This document shows positions 24,986 through 34,863 of a DNA stretch of 64,000 nt, piece by piece. Source of the DNA: Vallitalea pronyensis (GTDB lineage: Bacteria; Bacillota; Clostridia; Lachnospirales; Vallitaleaceae); assembly GCF_018141445.1 (NCBI RefSeq), contig NZ_CP058649.1, positions 825,001-889,000 on the forward strand, read 5' to 3'. The notes under the pieces are model-generated. The model was not told the origin of the DNA. It was given only the letters and a program-made list of their open reading frames with translations, and made no database searches. Each line of letters opens with the position of its first letter. The stretch's first letter is position 1. The position numbers and the translations under genes are program-made.

Positions 24986-26386
24986 ATGAGAAAATGGCAT
25001 AAGTACATGCTGACGGTATGCGTAATAACCCTTATGTTGACACCACTACGTGTGTTGGCAACGGATAGTCATGATGCGTATATTGAGGAAAAGGGAGAGG
25101 AATTCAAGCGCATGCTTCACTTGCTTACAGAACAGTATGCAGGTGATGAAGTCCATAGAGAAGTTTTATTTAAAGCAGCAATGGATGGTATGTTTGAGGA
25201 ACTAGATACCTATTCTACATTTTATACAAAAAATCAAAAGGAAGCTTTTATTGAGGCAGTATCAGGTGAGTTTGTTGGCATCGGCGTATACATGGAACTG
25301 GATGGTGATTATCCTAAAATTCAGCAGCCCCTTCCCAAATCACCAGCTCTTAAAGCAGGCGTAAAGCCAGAAGATCTGATCATAGCTATTAATGGTGAGA
25401 GTACAAAAGGTTTATCCCTTAATGAAGTAGCAAGCAAAGTGAAAGGGAAAGAAGGAACACAAGTAAACATTACCTTTAGAAGAGGTGATGATGAATTTAC
25501 CTTGGAGCTTACGCGACAGTTGATTAAAATATCTGCCGTAGAGTCAGAAGATATCCAAACACTTTTTCCATCATTAAGTGACAGCAAAGCCCGTCAGATT
25601 AATTATATTAAAGTGAACAGCATTAACGAGAATGTAGCAACGGATATGGTGCCCTATGTAGAGAAGGCTAAGAAAAAAGGTGTAAAATACTTAATACTTG
25701 ATCTAAGGGATAATCTTGGTGGATATGTGGATACAGGTGTTGATCTATGTAATCTTTTGATTCCAAAAGGTCCAGTGCTTCATTTTATCAATAAAGAGGG
25801 AAGAAAACACACCTATCGAAGTGAGCTTGAGAAAGCGCCTTTTGAACTTGTCGTTTTAACCAATGAAAACACAGCATCCGCTTCTGAGTTTATTGCTGCT
25901 GCTGTGAAAGAATCCGGTATAGGTGTTACCGTGGGCGAAACAACTTATGGAAAAGGTGTGGCTCAGTACATATGGAACTTCTCCAGTGACTATGCATTTA
26001 AACTAACCATGGAAGAATTTTTGTCTAGAGATGGCAATAAAATTAATAAGATTGGTGTAACACCGGATTATGAAGTTATCGTTCCTAACCTGATTGTTAG
26101 TCCCGAGCGTCTATTTTTAGATGATGAAATGGAAGAAGTGAAGGATGTTGAATTAATTCTTGATTATTTAGGGTATGATATTAATAAGCCAGACTTTGTC
26201 TACGATCAGAAAACAGAAAGTGCCATTACCAAGTTTCAAGAGAAGCATCAACTAAGAGCTTATGGCGTAACGGATTATCCAACGCTTGAAATGCTCAATG
26301 AGAAATTAGTAGAGCGTATTAATGAAAAAGATATACAATTAGAGAAAGCTTTAGATGTTATTTTGAGCAAAATGAATAAAAATTAA
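24986..26386 (+). CDS. ctpA: CtpA-type carboxyl-terminal processing protease (S41) with PG-binding domain
   Basis: 466-residue secreted serine protease. Signal peptide (KYMLTVCVITLMLTPLRVLA), an N-terminal helical region, a PDZ domain (about 90-175: GEFVGIGVYMEL ... PALKAGVKPEDLIIAINGES), and an S41 catalytic domain with Ser298 in NENTASASEF and Lys323 in TYGKGVAQ, the expected Ser-Lys dyad. The C-terminus has a peptidoglycan-binding (PG_binding_1) domain (DYLGYDINKPDFVYDQKTES ' to ' YPTLEMLNEKL). Start ATG 24986 has GGGAGG 9 bases away; GTG 24980 is too close to it. It lies 52 bases downstream of two SLH proteins and may mature or trim surface or spore envelope proteins. Confidence 0.92.
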   Translation: MRKWHKYMLTVCVITLMLTPLRVLATDSHDAYIEEKGEEFKRMLHLLTEQYAGDEVHREVLFKAAMDGMFEELDTYSTFYTKNQKEAFIEAVSGEFVGIGVYMELDGDYPKIQQPLPKSPALKAGVKPEDLIIAINGESTKGLSLNEVASKVKGKEGTQVNITFRRGDDEFTLELTRQLIKISAVESEDIQTLFPSLSDSKARQINYIKVNSINENVATDMVPYVEKAKKKGVKYLILDLRDNLGGYVDTGVDLCNLLIPKGPVLHFINKEGRKHTYRSELEKAPFELVVLTNENTASASEFIAAAVKESGIGVTVGETTYGKGVAQYIWNFSSDYAFKLTMEEFLSRDGNKINKIGVTPDYEVIVPNLIVSPERLFLDDEMEEVKDVELILDYLGYDINKPDFVYDQKTESAITKFQEKHQLRAYGVTDYPTLEMLNEKLVERINEKDIQLEKALDVILSKMNKN

Positions 26387-26508
26387 ATTGAGTATTGACT
26401 ATTGCAGCAACTAATAATAAAATAAAGAAGTTGTATAAGTATGACCGAGAGGATATGTGTTAGCATCTATTGATGTGATATCCATAAAAGTACATAATGA
26501 TTATTAAT

Positions 26509-26546
26509 AAAAAGTAGTAAGAACAAACCTGTTTAGACTACTTTTT
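26509..26546 (+). terminator. Terminator between ctpA and pyrG
   Basis: AAAAAGTAGT (26509-26518) pairs with ACTACTTTTT (26537-26546) across an 18-base loop. A tract of eight or nine A lies at 26619-26627, just before the pyrG RBS, in a purine/T-rich leader; such runs can take part in reiterative-transcription control in other bacteria, but the known pyrG mechanism needs a run at the transcript 5' end and I cannot place that here. Confidence 0.6.
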
Positions 26547-26641
26547 ATAGTGAGGAATAATCATTCATATATGTTGCAGAGTTAACCCATTAAAGAGGAT
26601 GTGTTTACATTCTCCTTAAAAAAAAACACGAGGTGAATTGA

Positions 26642-28258
<1,617 letters not shown>

Positions 28259-28266
28259 TTTTGAAT

Positions 28267-28322
28267 AAACCATATGGAGTGTTGCATCTAGGGGGGATGT
28301 GGGGCTGTGTATGGTTTTTTTG
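28267..28322 (+). terminator. Terminator after pyrG
   Basis: AAACCATA (28267-28274) pairs with TATGGTTT (28310-28317), followed by a T run; the loop is long and G-rich. Confidence 0.65.
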
Positions 28323-28444
28323 TGGTTTAGATATTTTTTCTTATTATTGGTGTGAGGGTATATTGATTTATTTTTTTGTTAGGTATGGTGGGGATTAGTT
28401 GATGGGGGGTGGTTTAGATGTATTGGCTTAGTAAGAGAGGGTAA

Positions 28445-28620
28445 AACCGGCAACAGGAGTTGAGTGTATACCATATAGGGTGTTCATGCACTCTCGTTGC
28501 GTTTGTTGCCTGAGCTGTTTTAAAGGAATGGCAACAAGCCGCAAAAGTCGTGCATGAACACCCTATATGGTATAGGATAGTGGTACCACGATGAAGCCAG
28601 TTAAGAGCTGCTTATTGAGT
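28445..28620 (+). repeat. Family A unit A6 (isolated, with perfect 25-bp arms)
   Basis: End motif AACCGGCAACAGGAGTTGAG (28445-28464), then perfect 25-bp arms 28467-28491 and 28550-28574, then the outer module (ACCACGATGAAGCCAGTTAA). Its stem resembles A1/A8 but ends GCAC/GTGC instead of CAAC/GTTG, and its loop is the A3/A5 type. The rest of the 28259-28841 gap is G/T-rich with nothing else seen. Confidence 0.85.
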
Positions 28621-28841
28621 TATAGGGATTTTATTGGTATTTGCTAATGTTTTTTGTAAGGGTTTTTGTAGAGTATATAGTGGGTGGAGGTTGGAAAGTT
28701 TTTAAGGGCTTATTGATGCTGTTGTTGTCAATATGTTATACTTTAGATATATAGGATGGGTTTATAATGATAAGGTGTTTTCGTATTTATTAATTTACTG
28801 GAAGAATTTTTTTGAAAGATTAAGGATTAAGAGGTGGTAAT

Positions 28842-29336
28842 TTGAATGAATTATTTCATGCTATTTGGATTTTTCCATTAGCAATCACGTTACATAATAT
28901 GGAAGAAGGGTTATGGATGCCAAAATGGTCAGAAAAGCATCCAAGATTTTCTAAGATTAAAGGGAAGAATGAATTCCATTTTGCCTTAATATGTGTGACG
29001 ATTTTAGCTTATATGGCAACATTTCTATTTGCATTATTTCAGAGCGAAGTGATTTTTAGATATCTATTTTATGGATTTGTAGGTGCAATGTTACTTAATG
29101 CAATCATGCCACATTTATTAGTGACCATCATAACGAAGAAGTATTGTCCAGGTGTGTTAACAGGTGTTTTTCTTAACATACCATGTTTTAGCTTATTGAT
29201 TATTCATTCGGTTAATGAGAAGTTAATCAATGGTATAGAAGTTATGATATCTACGGGAATCATGAGTATTGTGTTGCTAGGGTTGTTACCAATATTGTTT
29301 AAGATAGGTAGGGGAGTGGTTGATGTTGAAGTGTGA
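28842..29336 (+). CDS. HXXEE-domain integral membrane protein
   Basis: 164-residue multi-pass membrane protein with the family motif HNMEE at residues ~18-22 (AITLHNMEEGLWMPKW), the invariant His-x-x-Glu-Glu that names the HXXEE family. Further spans are ALICVTILAYMATFLFALFQ, AMLLNAIMPHLLVTIITKKY and IMSIVLLGLLPILFKIG; a second conserved-looking His is in MPHLLV. The motif suggests metal binding or membrane enzymatic activity, but the family is uncharacterised. The start is TTG 28842, supported by AGAGGTGG 6-10 bases upstream. The gene lies inside the second family A repeat cluster, flanked by A6 and A7. Confidence 0.8.
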   Translation: MNELFHAIWIFPLAITLHNMEEGLWMPKWSEKHPRFSKIKGKNEFHFALICVTILAYMATFLFALFQSEVIFRYLFYGFVGAMLLNAIMPHLLVTIITKKYCPGVLTGVFLNIPCFSLLIIHSVNEKLINGIEVMISTGIMSIVLLGLLPILFKIGRGVVDVEV

Positions 29337-29376
29337 CAACTTGTGGGAGTTACTCGCAAGAATGATATAGAGATAA

Positions 29377-29480
29377 AACCGGCAACGGGAGTTGAGTATA
29401 TACCATATAGGTAAGTCGTGCCACGACGAAGCCAGTTAAGAACGGCTTATTGAGCTAGAGGAATTCTATCTAACTATAGG
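29377..29480 (+). repeat. Family A unit A7, hairpin missing
   Basis: The end motif and the outer module (GTGCCACGACGAAGCCAGTT ' onward) are intact, but the ~100-base stem-loop is absent: ACCATATAGG (29402-29411) joins straight to TAAGTCGTGCC. Confidence 0.85.
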
Positions 29481-29626
29481 GTTCGGCATTATACTGAATA
29501 AAATTTATATTTTAGAATAACATGAGTTATTGTACTCGCAATCCTTCGTTGTCGGTTCTATGCTTTTACTGTCGTAGTTGTAGTAATAATAATGAAAGAG
29601 ATAAAACAGACAACGGGAGTTGAGTA

Positions 29627-29733
29627 TATACCATATAGGGTGTTCATCAACTCTCGTTGCGTTTGTCGCTTTTAATGATAGAAACGGAGGCGACAAGCCG
29701 CAAAAGTCGTTGATGAACACCCTATATGGTATA
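29627..29733 (+). repeat. Family A hairpin unit A8
   Basis: Perfect 25-bp arms 29627-29651 and 29709-29733, with CAAC/GTTG at the loop end. Same loop type as A1/A2. The outer module follows to about 29790. Confidence 0.88.
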
Positions 29734-29930
29734 AGAAAGTCATGCCACGATAAAGCCAATTAAGAACCGCTTATTCAGCCAGAGGAATTTTATCTAACCC
29801 TAGGGTTCGACTTTATACTAGATAGATACTTGTTATAGAAGAACATATGAATCCCACATAATCTACAATTAAATCATGCGCCTTGCTACATAAACGGTTT
29901 ACATCAGGCTCATTCGTGGCACAATTCAAA

Positions 29931-30036
29931 GAACGATATAGTGTGTTAATAAACGACTTTTGCGGCTTGTTGCCATTCCTTTAAATCAAATCAAGCAACA
30001 AACGCAACGAGAGTGCATTAACACACTATATCGTTC
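29931..30036 (-). repeat. Family A hairpin unit A9 (reverse)
   Basis: Perfect 20-bp arms 29931-29950 and 30017-30036, the same stem as A3/A5. End motif AACTCCCGTTG at 30042-30052. Confidence 0.88.
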
Positions 30037-30115
30037 TATATAACTCCCGTTGTCTGTTCTAATCTCTTTTACCCCACTGGAAAAAAATAATCACACAAAC
30101 CAAACAGTAGTAATA

Positions 30116-30240
30116 TATACCGTGTTGTATTAATAAACGACTTTGCACTTGTTGCTATTCCCTTAAATTCAAATCAAGCAACAAGACCAACGAAAGTGCA
30201 TTAACACACTATATCATTCCACGTAACTCCCGTTGCCTGT
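30116..30240 (-). repeat. Family A hairpin unit A10 (reverse, decayed)
   Basis: Altered left arm (ACCGTGTTGTATTAAT) as in A4, a loop with small deletions, a right arm with TATATCATTCC, and end motif AACTCCCGTTGCCTG. Confidence 0.75.
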
Positions 30241-30265
30241 TCTAATCTTTTACTCTTAAAACAAC

Positions 30266-30290
30266 TAAAAAACCAAGACAATCGTCTTGG
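30266..30290 (-). terminator. Terminator of the reverse-strand gene at 30299
   Basis: Perfect stem CCAAGAC-AATC-GTCTTGG (30273-30290); the reverse-strand transcript then runs into a U tract (A run at 30266-30272). Confidence 0.92.
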
Positions 30291-30298
30291 CTTTCCCT

Positions 30299-30682
30299 CT
30301 ATTTTTTATATCCTTTCATACCAACAATATACATACCTGCTAAATCAACTTTAACCATCTTCTTAACAGGAAGAACTTTGAATACCTTATCATCACACAT
30401 AAGTGTCGTAATCTTAGGACCAATTTTTGCTTTTACTAAAGGTAATTTTCTAAAACGCAAATACTTGGGTATTTGATCTTGTACCATTTTTGGCAAATTC
30501 GAATCTTTTACCTTCTGTTTCTTCTTATCAATAACGAGAATCGATGTGGTCATCTTATTTTCATTAATAATCGATTGTTGATTATTTGCTTTATTCTGGA
30601 GTTTGCGTCCTACAAAATAAAGGATTACAAGAATGACAGCGATGATTCCTAATACCAGTAATAGAATTTCCCACCACGCCAT
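30299..30682 (-). CDS. Membrane-anchored protein of unknown function
   Basis: 127-residue protein with one N-terminal transmembrane helix (WWEILLLVLGIIAVILVILYFVG, split here as WWEILLLVLGIIAVILVILY plus FVG) and a cytosolic basic domain (SILVIDKKKQKVKDSNLPKM ... KVFKVLPVKKMVKVDLAGMY). The start is the ATG at 30682, preceded by AAAGGAGGTG on the reverse strand; a longer frame upstream (MKKHVKGG) would read through that RBS and is rejected. The tail reads like a small beta domain, possibly nucleic-acid or lipid associated. No family recognised. Monocistronic, with a strong terminator. Confidence 0.75.
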   Translation of the reverse strand: MAWWEILLLVLGIIAVILVILYFVGRKLQNKANNQQSIINENKMTTSILVIDKKKQKVKDSNLPKMVQDQIPKYLRFRKLPLVKAKIGPKITTLMCDDKVFKVLPVKKMVKVDLAGMYIVGMKGYKK

Positions 30683-30823
30683 GGGTGCACCTCCTTTAAC
30701 ATGTTTCTTCATCGTGCGTTCTATCTATTTTACCATTAAATAGATAAAAAACAAAGAGTAAATTTGTAAAAATTTTATTCCTAAATGTAAACTATCTATC
30801 ATGAAACACTACAAAAGAACGAG

Positions 30824-31540
30824 CTATTTATGAAGTAATTGGATAACCAAATCCCTTACATAAGAACCACTTTTCTTACGGTCTTCACTTGCTAGTGTAC
30901 TTAATAAAACGGGTTTTCCAAAATTAACCTTAATATTGCTCCTTTTTATATTTAAGAAGCTATTATTCTCAAAAACATCATCTGTGCCTCTTATGCTAAA
31001 GGGTACAATAGGTACATTCGCTTTATCTGCCAGTTTCAGACTGCCTTGTTTAAAAGGTAAAGGTTCCGTTGATTTCTTGTTACGGGTACCTTCTGGAAAA
31101 ATCAACAAGGAATGACCGGATTTTAATAAGGCTATACCTTCCAGTATGGTTTTTAAGGCTTTGCGATTATCACTGCGATCTATAAACAAACCGCCTAACA
31201 TGGAAAGGACCATATTCACATAAGGCCATTTTGTTACTTCTGCTTTACCAACAAACCCAAAAGGCCGGTTTATGATAAAGAGTAATGTGACAATATCAAA
31301 AATACTTCGATGATTACCAACGAATAGAACTGTTTCGTCTGGAATATTTTCATATCCTGTTATGTCTATGGTACTGCCTGTTAAGAACATGATACCTCGA
31401 CACAGACAAGCTGTAAATCCTTTACACCATGCATATTGTTTTTTCTTGGAAAAGAAACCGATGATGTATATAGCAAGTAACAAGGGGAGTGTTACAATAC
31501 CATATAAACCAAGAAATATAATAATTAAAATTGTACGCAT
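30824..31540 (-). CDS. plsC: 1-acyl-sn-glycerol-3-phosphate acyltransferase
   Basis: Adds the second acyl chain in phosphatidic acid synthesis at the membrane. 238 residues with an N-terminal hydrophobic segment (TILIIIFLGLYGIVTLPLLL). Catalytic motif NHRSIFD (HX4D) is near residue 76; block II GLFIDRSDNRKA and block III FPEGTRNKKST are present, as is the proline motif VPIVPFSIRG. Start ATG at 31540 with AGGTGG upstream on the reverse strand. No partner gene adjoins it. Length and motifs are standard. Confidence 0.93.
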   Translation of the reverse strand: MRTILIIIFLGLYGIVTLPLLLAIYIIGFFSKKKQYAWCKGFTACLCRGIMFLTGSTIDITGYENIPDETVLFVGNHRSIFDIVTLLFIINRPFGFVGKAEVTKWPYVNMVLSMLGGLFIDRSDNRKALKTILEGIALLKSGHSLLIFPEGTRNKKSTEPLPFKQGSLKLADKANVPIVPFSIRGTDDVFENNSFLNIKRSNIKVNFGKPVLLSTLASEDRKKSGSYVRDLVIQLLHK

Positions 31541-31593
31541 AAAACCACCTATCTAAGGAACATCGTCCTGTTTTTTATGTAATAGAAAACGAA

Positions 31594-31692
31594 AAAGGGC
31601 TGTTTCATGAACATGTGATGATGTTCCATTTACATACAATCAAATAATTTTCTAGGATAGTCATGTAAATGTTTTATGAGACAGTCCTTGCT
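31594..31692. repeat. Long imperfect hairpin with GGGCTGT/ACAGTCC ends
   Basis: AAGGGCTGTTTCAT ... ATGAGACAGTCCTT with inner TTTACAT/ATGTAAA pairing. It resembles the 34864-34936 and 55434-55640 hairpins and is probably a terminator (downstream of malQ on the reverse strand). Confidence 0.5.
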
Positions 31693-31778
31693 TTCTATCC
31701 TACTTTTTGTCTTTAAATTATATCATGAAGCGAAGGAATACGCTATTAATTTTTGTAGATGATGCATACATAGTCATG

Positions 31779-33296
31779 TTAAGTGCTTGAGCGGCCATAG
31801 AGGTCCGTGATATAGGCTAATCGCTGACTAATAGAATCCGTTAACATTTCTTTGGTATAACGCCATTGCCAGTTACCCATTGCTGTGCCTGGTATGTTCA
31901 TACGTGCCTGACTGCCTAAGGAAAGAACGTCTTGCATGGGGACGATGGCCATCTTAGAAATAGAACTGTAGCATGTTCGGATAAAAGCCCAGCTTATATC
32001 CATGGCATCACTTTGCATGTATTGTCTGACTTTTATTTTTTTGGCTTCATCTGCTTTGGCATACCAACCTATGGTGGTATCGTTATCGTGGGTGCCGCTA
32101 TAGCAGATGGTGTTTTTTATATAATGATGAGGTAAAAAATCATTGTCTTTTAAGTTTTCAAAAGCAAATTGAAGTATTTTCATACCTGGAAGGTGGTAGG
32201 CATCTCTTAGCTGACAGACTTCATCGGTAATGACACCAAGATCTTCAGCAATAATGGGTAGATGCTCCCCTAATTTATGGGTAAAGGTGTTCATTAAGTC
32301 GGCGCCTGGGCCTTTTTTCCAAGTACCATAAATGGCAGTCTCTTCACCATAAGGTATGGCCCAGAAACTTTCAAACCCTCTAAAATGATCGATACGAACA
32401 ATGTCCACTAGCTTTAATGTATGGGCTAATCGGGAAACCCACCATGCATAATCTTGTTTTTTATGGCTGGGCCAGTCATACAGTGGATTACCCCATAATT
32501 GACCGGTTTTACTAAAATAATCCGGTGGTACACCAGCCACTTCTGTAGGATAACCATGATCATCTAACAAGAAAAGCTCTTTCTTGGCCCAGACATCACT
32601 GCTGTCATAGGATGTGAAAATAGGAAGATCACCAATAATAAGAATACCTTGTTGATGGGCATATTCCCTTAGATGATGCCACTGTTTAAAGAATAAAAAT
32701 TGTATAAAGGTATAGAAAGCAGTGCGAGAAGATAATTTAATGCGCCAATGTTCTTTTTGTGCTTTGGATGGTTTAGCAATATCTTCTGTCCACTTTAACC
32801 ATTCCTTGCCATCAAAATAATCCTTACATGCCATAAAGAGTGCATAGTCATCCAACCAAGATGCTTCCTTATGACAGAAATTCTGCCACGCTTCATAATA
32901 AGGATGTGTAATGTTCTGTTTAAGTTGGTCGAAAGCTTTTTGAAGAAGAGAAAATTTATGTTGAATCACGAAACCATAATCAATTTTATGAGGGTTGTGC
33001 TCGGGAATATGCCATTCACTTTTTATTAATAAACCATCTTCCATGAGTATATCAGGGCTAATCAGTAAGGGTTGACCTGCAAAAGATGAAAAAGATTGAT
33101 ATGGGGAATCGCCATAGCCAGTTGGACCAAGAGGTAGTACCTGCCATAAGGTTTGCTTACTCTTGGCCAAAAAGTCGATGAATGCATAGGCTTCCTTTCC
33201 TAAATCACCAATGCCATAAGGACTGGGAAAAGATGTTGGGTGCAATAAAATACCTGACATGCGTTTGTCAGTTGAAAAAGATGTATAATCTATCAA
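31779..33296 (-). CDS. malQ: 4-alpha-glucanotransferase (amylomaltase)
   Basis: GH77 enzyme that transfers maltosyl/glucan chains, disproportionating maltodextrins. 505 residues. Conserved N-terminus SGILLHPTSFPSPYGIGDLG, then GDLPIFTSYDSSDVWA, GVPPDYFSKTGQLWGNPLYD, the nucleophile Asp in VDIVRIDHFRGFESFWAIP, the acid Glu in IIAEDLG and the stabiliser Asp in TICYSGTHDNDTTIGW. The frame extends further upstream, but the best start is TTG 33296 on the reverse strand, with TAGGAGGG 6 bases away, giving the usual length. Together with glgP at 53 kb it suggests glycogen/maltodextrin metabolism. Confidence 0.93.
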   Translation of the reverse strand: MIDYTSFSTDKRMSGILLHPTSFPSPYGIGDLGKEAYAFIDFLAKSKQTLWQVLPLGPTGYGDSPYQSFSSFAGQPLLISPDILMEDGLLIKSEWHIPEHNPHKIDYGFVIQHKFSLLQKAFDQLKQNITHPYYEAWQNFCHKEASWLDDYALFMACKDYFDGKEWLKWTEDIAKPSKAQKEHWRIKLSSRTAFYTFIQFLFFKQWHHLREYAHQQGILIIGDLPIFTSYDSSDVWAKKELFLLDDHGYPTEVAGVPPDYFSKTGQLWGNPLYDWPSHKKQDYAWWVSRLAHTLKLVDIVRIDHFRGFESFWAIPYGEETAIYGTWKKGPGADLMNTFTHKLGEHLPIIAEDLGVITDEVCQLRDAYHLPGMKILQFAFENLKDNDFLPHHYIKNTICYSGTHDNDTTIGWYAKADEAKKIKVRQYMQSDAMDISWAFIRTCYSSISKMAIVPMQDVLSLGSQARMNIPGTAMGNWQWRYTKEMLTDSISQRLAYITDLYGRSST

Positions 33297-33424
33297 TGAA
33301 TACCCTCCTAACTGAATGAACATATTAAGTAGTATATGCGAATTCATTTCTTTTAAACACCTCTGGTATGAATTACATGTACACCATCCCTTAAGCATAT
33401 AGGGTGTTTTTTTGTGTTATAAAT

Positions 33425-33520
33425 AAGTTATCTTTAATATAACATATGAAATAGAAATGTTTCCATATGCGTCAAGGATACTTGCTTAACGAAACAACTT
33501 GCTTCATAAGACGAATGTGG
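33425..33520. repeat. Family B repeat, copy B3
   Basis: ATAACATATGAAATAGAAAT then GTTTCCATATGCGTCAAGGA, then CTTGCTTAACGAAACAACTT. It lies in the 33297-33627 gap between malQ and the ECF sigma gene, upstream of both, so it is not a simple terminator. Confidence 0.65.
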
Positions 33521-33555
33521 TCCCTTTAGTTTTTACATAATAATTATTGCAAAAA

Positions 33556-33598
33556 GCTAACACTTAGCATTGACGGACTTAGCTAATGTTCCTATAAT
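33556..33598 (+). promoter_or_regulatory. Sigma-A promoter with symmetric sites for the ECF sigma operon
   Basis: TTGACG (33570-33575), 17 bases, TATAAT (33593-33598). GCTAA-CAC-TTAGC (33556-33568) ends just before the -35 box and the palindrome TTAGCTAA (33580-33587) lies in the spacer, suggesting regulator binding. Confidence 0.65.
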
Positions 33599-33627
33599 AA
33601 TGTTAGTTGGAAAGGGATTGATCCATT

Positions 33628-34317
33628 ATGTTAAAAGAACAAATTCAAATGGACACGCTAGTAACAGAATATGGGCACATGGTTTCAGCCATCTGTCGAA
33701 GAATGATTCAAGATCAAACATTGGCTGAGGATGTTGCCCAAGAAGTATGGATCCAGATAATGAAAAGTAAGGATTCATTTAAAGGGCGATCAAAACTATC
33801 CACATGGATCTATACCATATGCTACAGAGTCATTCAACAACATTGGACGAAAGAGAAAGTTTATACGACAAACTACCTTTCAGATTATTTTCGTAATGGA
33901 GAAGTGGCTATACCTGAACATACAGAGGATGCACATACCATGTGGGTTAAAGAGATGTGTGATCGGTGTTTAACAGGTATTTTACATTGCTTGGATAATG
34001 AGAGCAGGTTGATTTACTTGCTGCGGGATGTGGCTCAATTAGACTATATGACAATTGCAGATATATGTCACAAGAAAGAGCCTGCTATAAGAAAAATTGT
34101 TTCCAGGTCAAGAACGAAGCTTAAAAATTTTCTCCAAAATGAATGCACGTTATATAATCCCAATGGTCAATGTCATTGCCGAATGAAAGAGCAAGTAAAC
34201 AACATTAAGCTTGATGAAGAGTACCATAAGATAAGGAATGTCATGAACCATATTGATTTCTTTTTAGTATCTGAAAAAATACTGCCAACCAAAAATTATT
34301 GGAAAAAATATATCTAA
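33628..34317 (+). CDS. ECF-type sigma-70 family sigma factor with Cys tail
   Basis: 229-residue alternative sigma factor. Region 2 (about 10-75): TLAEDVAQEVWIQIMKSKDS, FKGRSKLSTWIYTICYRV. Region 4 (about 110-170): LDNESRLIYLLRDVAQLDYM, TIADICHKKEPAIRKIVSRS. A ~60-residue extension follows region 4 and begins with a Cys cluster (NECTLYNPNGQCHCRMKEQ), which could bind metal or sense redox state. Start ATG 33628 with GAAAGGG upstream. No anti-sigma gene with a membrane helix follows; instead a Cys-rich soluble protein lies 67 bases downstream and may be its partner. The vegetative promoter suggests it is not solely autoregulated. Confidence 0.88.
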   Translation: MLKEQIQMDTLVTEYGHMVSAICRRMIQDQTLAEDVAQEVWIQIMKSKDSFKGRSKLSTWIYTICYRVIQQHWTKEKVYTTNYLSDYFRNGEVAIPEHTEDAHTMWVKEMCDRCLTGILHCLDNESRLIYLLRDVAQLDYMTIADICHKKEPAIRKIVSRSRTKLKNFLQNECTLYNPNGQCHCRMKEQVNNIKLDEEYHKIRNVMNHIDFFLVSEKILPTKNYWKKYI

Positions 34318-34384
34318 AGATGTCACAAATGCATCCACAGTCCCCACTTATGTAATGTAAAAATATATTAGTGGAGGTAAGCAT

Positions 34385-34819
34385 ATGCATGTAGAAACAA
34401 GATTAAAAGTGATGGAGCGTATGTATGTTCATACATTAGTGGATTCTATCCGTCATTATGGACAACTAGGGGTATTAGACAGTATTATAGAAGAGAAGAA
34501 GAAAGTGCAACTGTCAATGGGAAAAAAACAGGCTGAGCAATTTGGCATCACCCAGCCAGAGAATGTGTTTACAGTTTTAAGTGATATTTTTAATTGTACA
34601 TCATGGGAAATTAAGAGGATTCATCATGGATTTCAAGCTAAGGCTAAAAAGTGTACCTTGTGTGCTTATGCCAAAAAAGCAGGTGTGGAAAGTCCTTGCT
34701 ACATGTATTGCCTCAATCCTATGGAGGGTATGGTAAAAGGTATTGATCCACAACTTGATTTTAAGGTGGAAAAAACATTATGGAGTGATGATGCTTGTGT
34801 TGTTTCTGTGACCAAATAA
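34385..34819 (+). CDS. Cys-rich soluble protein paired with the ECF sigma factor
   Basis: 144-residue protein with no signal peptide or membrane segment. Six cysteines are at 71, 90, 93, 105, 109 and 138, including KKCTLC and SPCYMYC in the conserved-looking stretch CTLCAYAKKAGVESPCYMYC, then LNPMEGMVKGIDP. The spacing (CxxC, then CxxxC) could hold a metal or iron-sulfur site. The pattern loosely recalls soluble proteins annotated as L-2-amino-thiazoline-4-carboxylate hydrolase-like, but I cannot confirm that family. Start ATG 34385 with GGAGG upstream. Its position suggests either the sigma factor's regulator or its first target. Confidence 0.7.
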   Translation: MHVETRLKVMERMYVHTLVDSIRHYGQLGVLDSIIEEKKKVQLSMGKKQAEQFGITQPENVFTVLSDIFNCTSWEIKRIHHGFQAKAKKCTLCAYAKKAGVESPCYMYCLNPMEGMVKGIDPQLDFKVEKTLWSDDACVVSVTK

Positions 34820-34863
34820 AGACACCGGCTATAGCTATAAAAGGGTCTGTTTGATTCAATTAC

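Larger units (their letters stand above)
29377..30240. repeat. Family A palindromic repeat cluster 2, gene-free
   Basis: A colinear copy of most of cluster 1: forward units A7 and A8, then reverse units A9 and A10, with matching spacers (for example TAGTAATAATAATGAAAGAG at 29581-29600 against a near-identical stretch at ~4850). It begins with the same AACCGGCAACGGGAGTT (29377-29393) and ends with AACTCCCGTTGCC. No gene is convincing. It includes the whole 29337-30298 gap except for the reverse-strand terminator at its end. Confidence 0.85.

Noticed and set aside
29505..29759. Reverse-strand 84-codon frame in cluster 2
   Set aside because: Spans units A7/A8, no RBS, no similarity to a protein family that I recognise.
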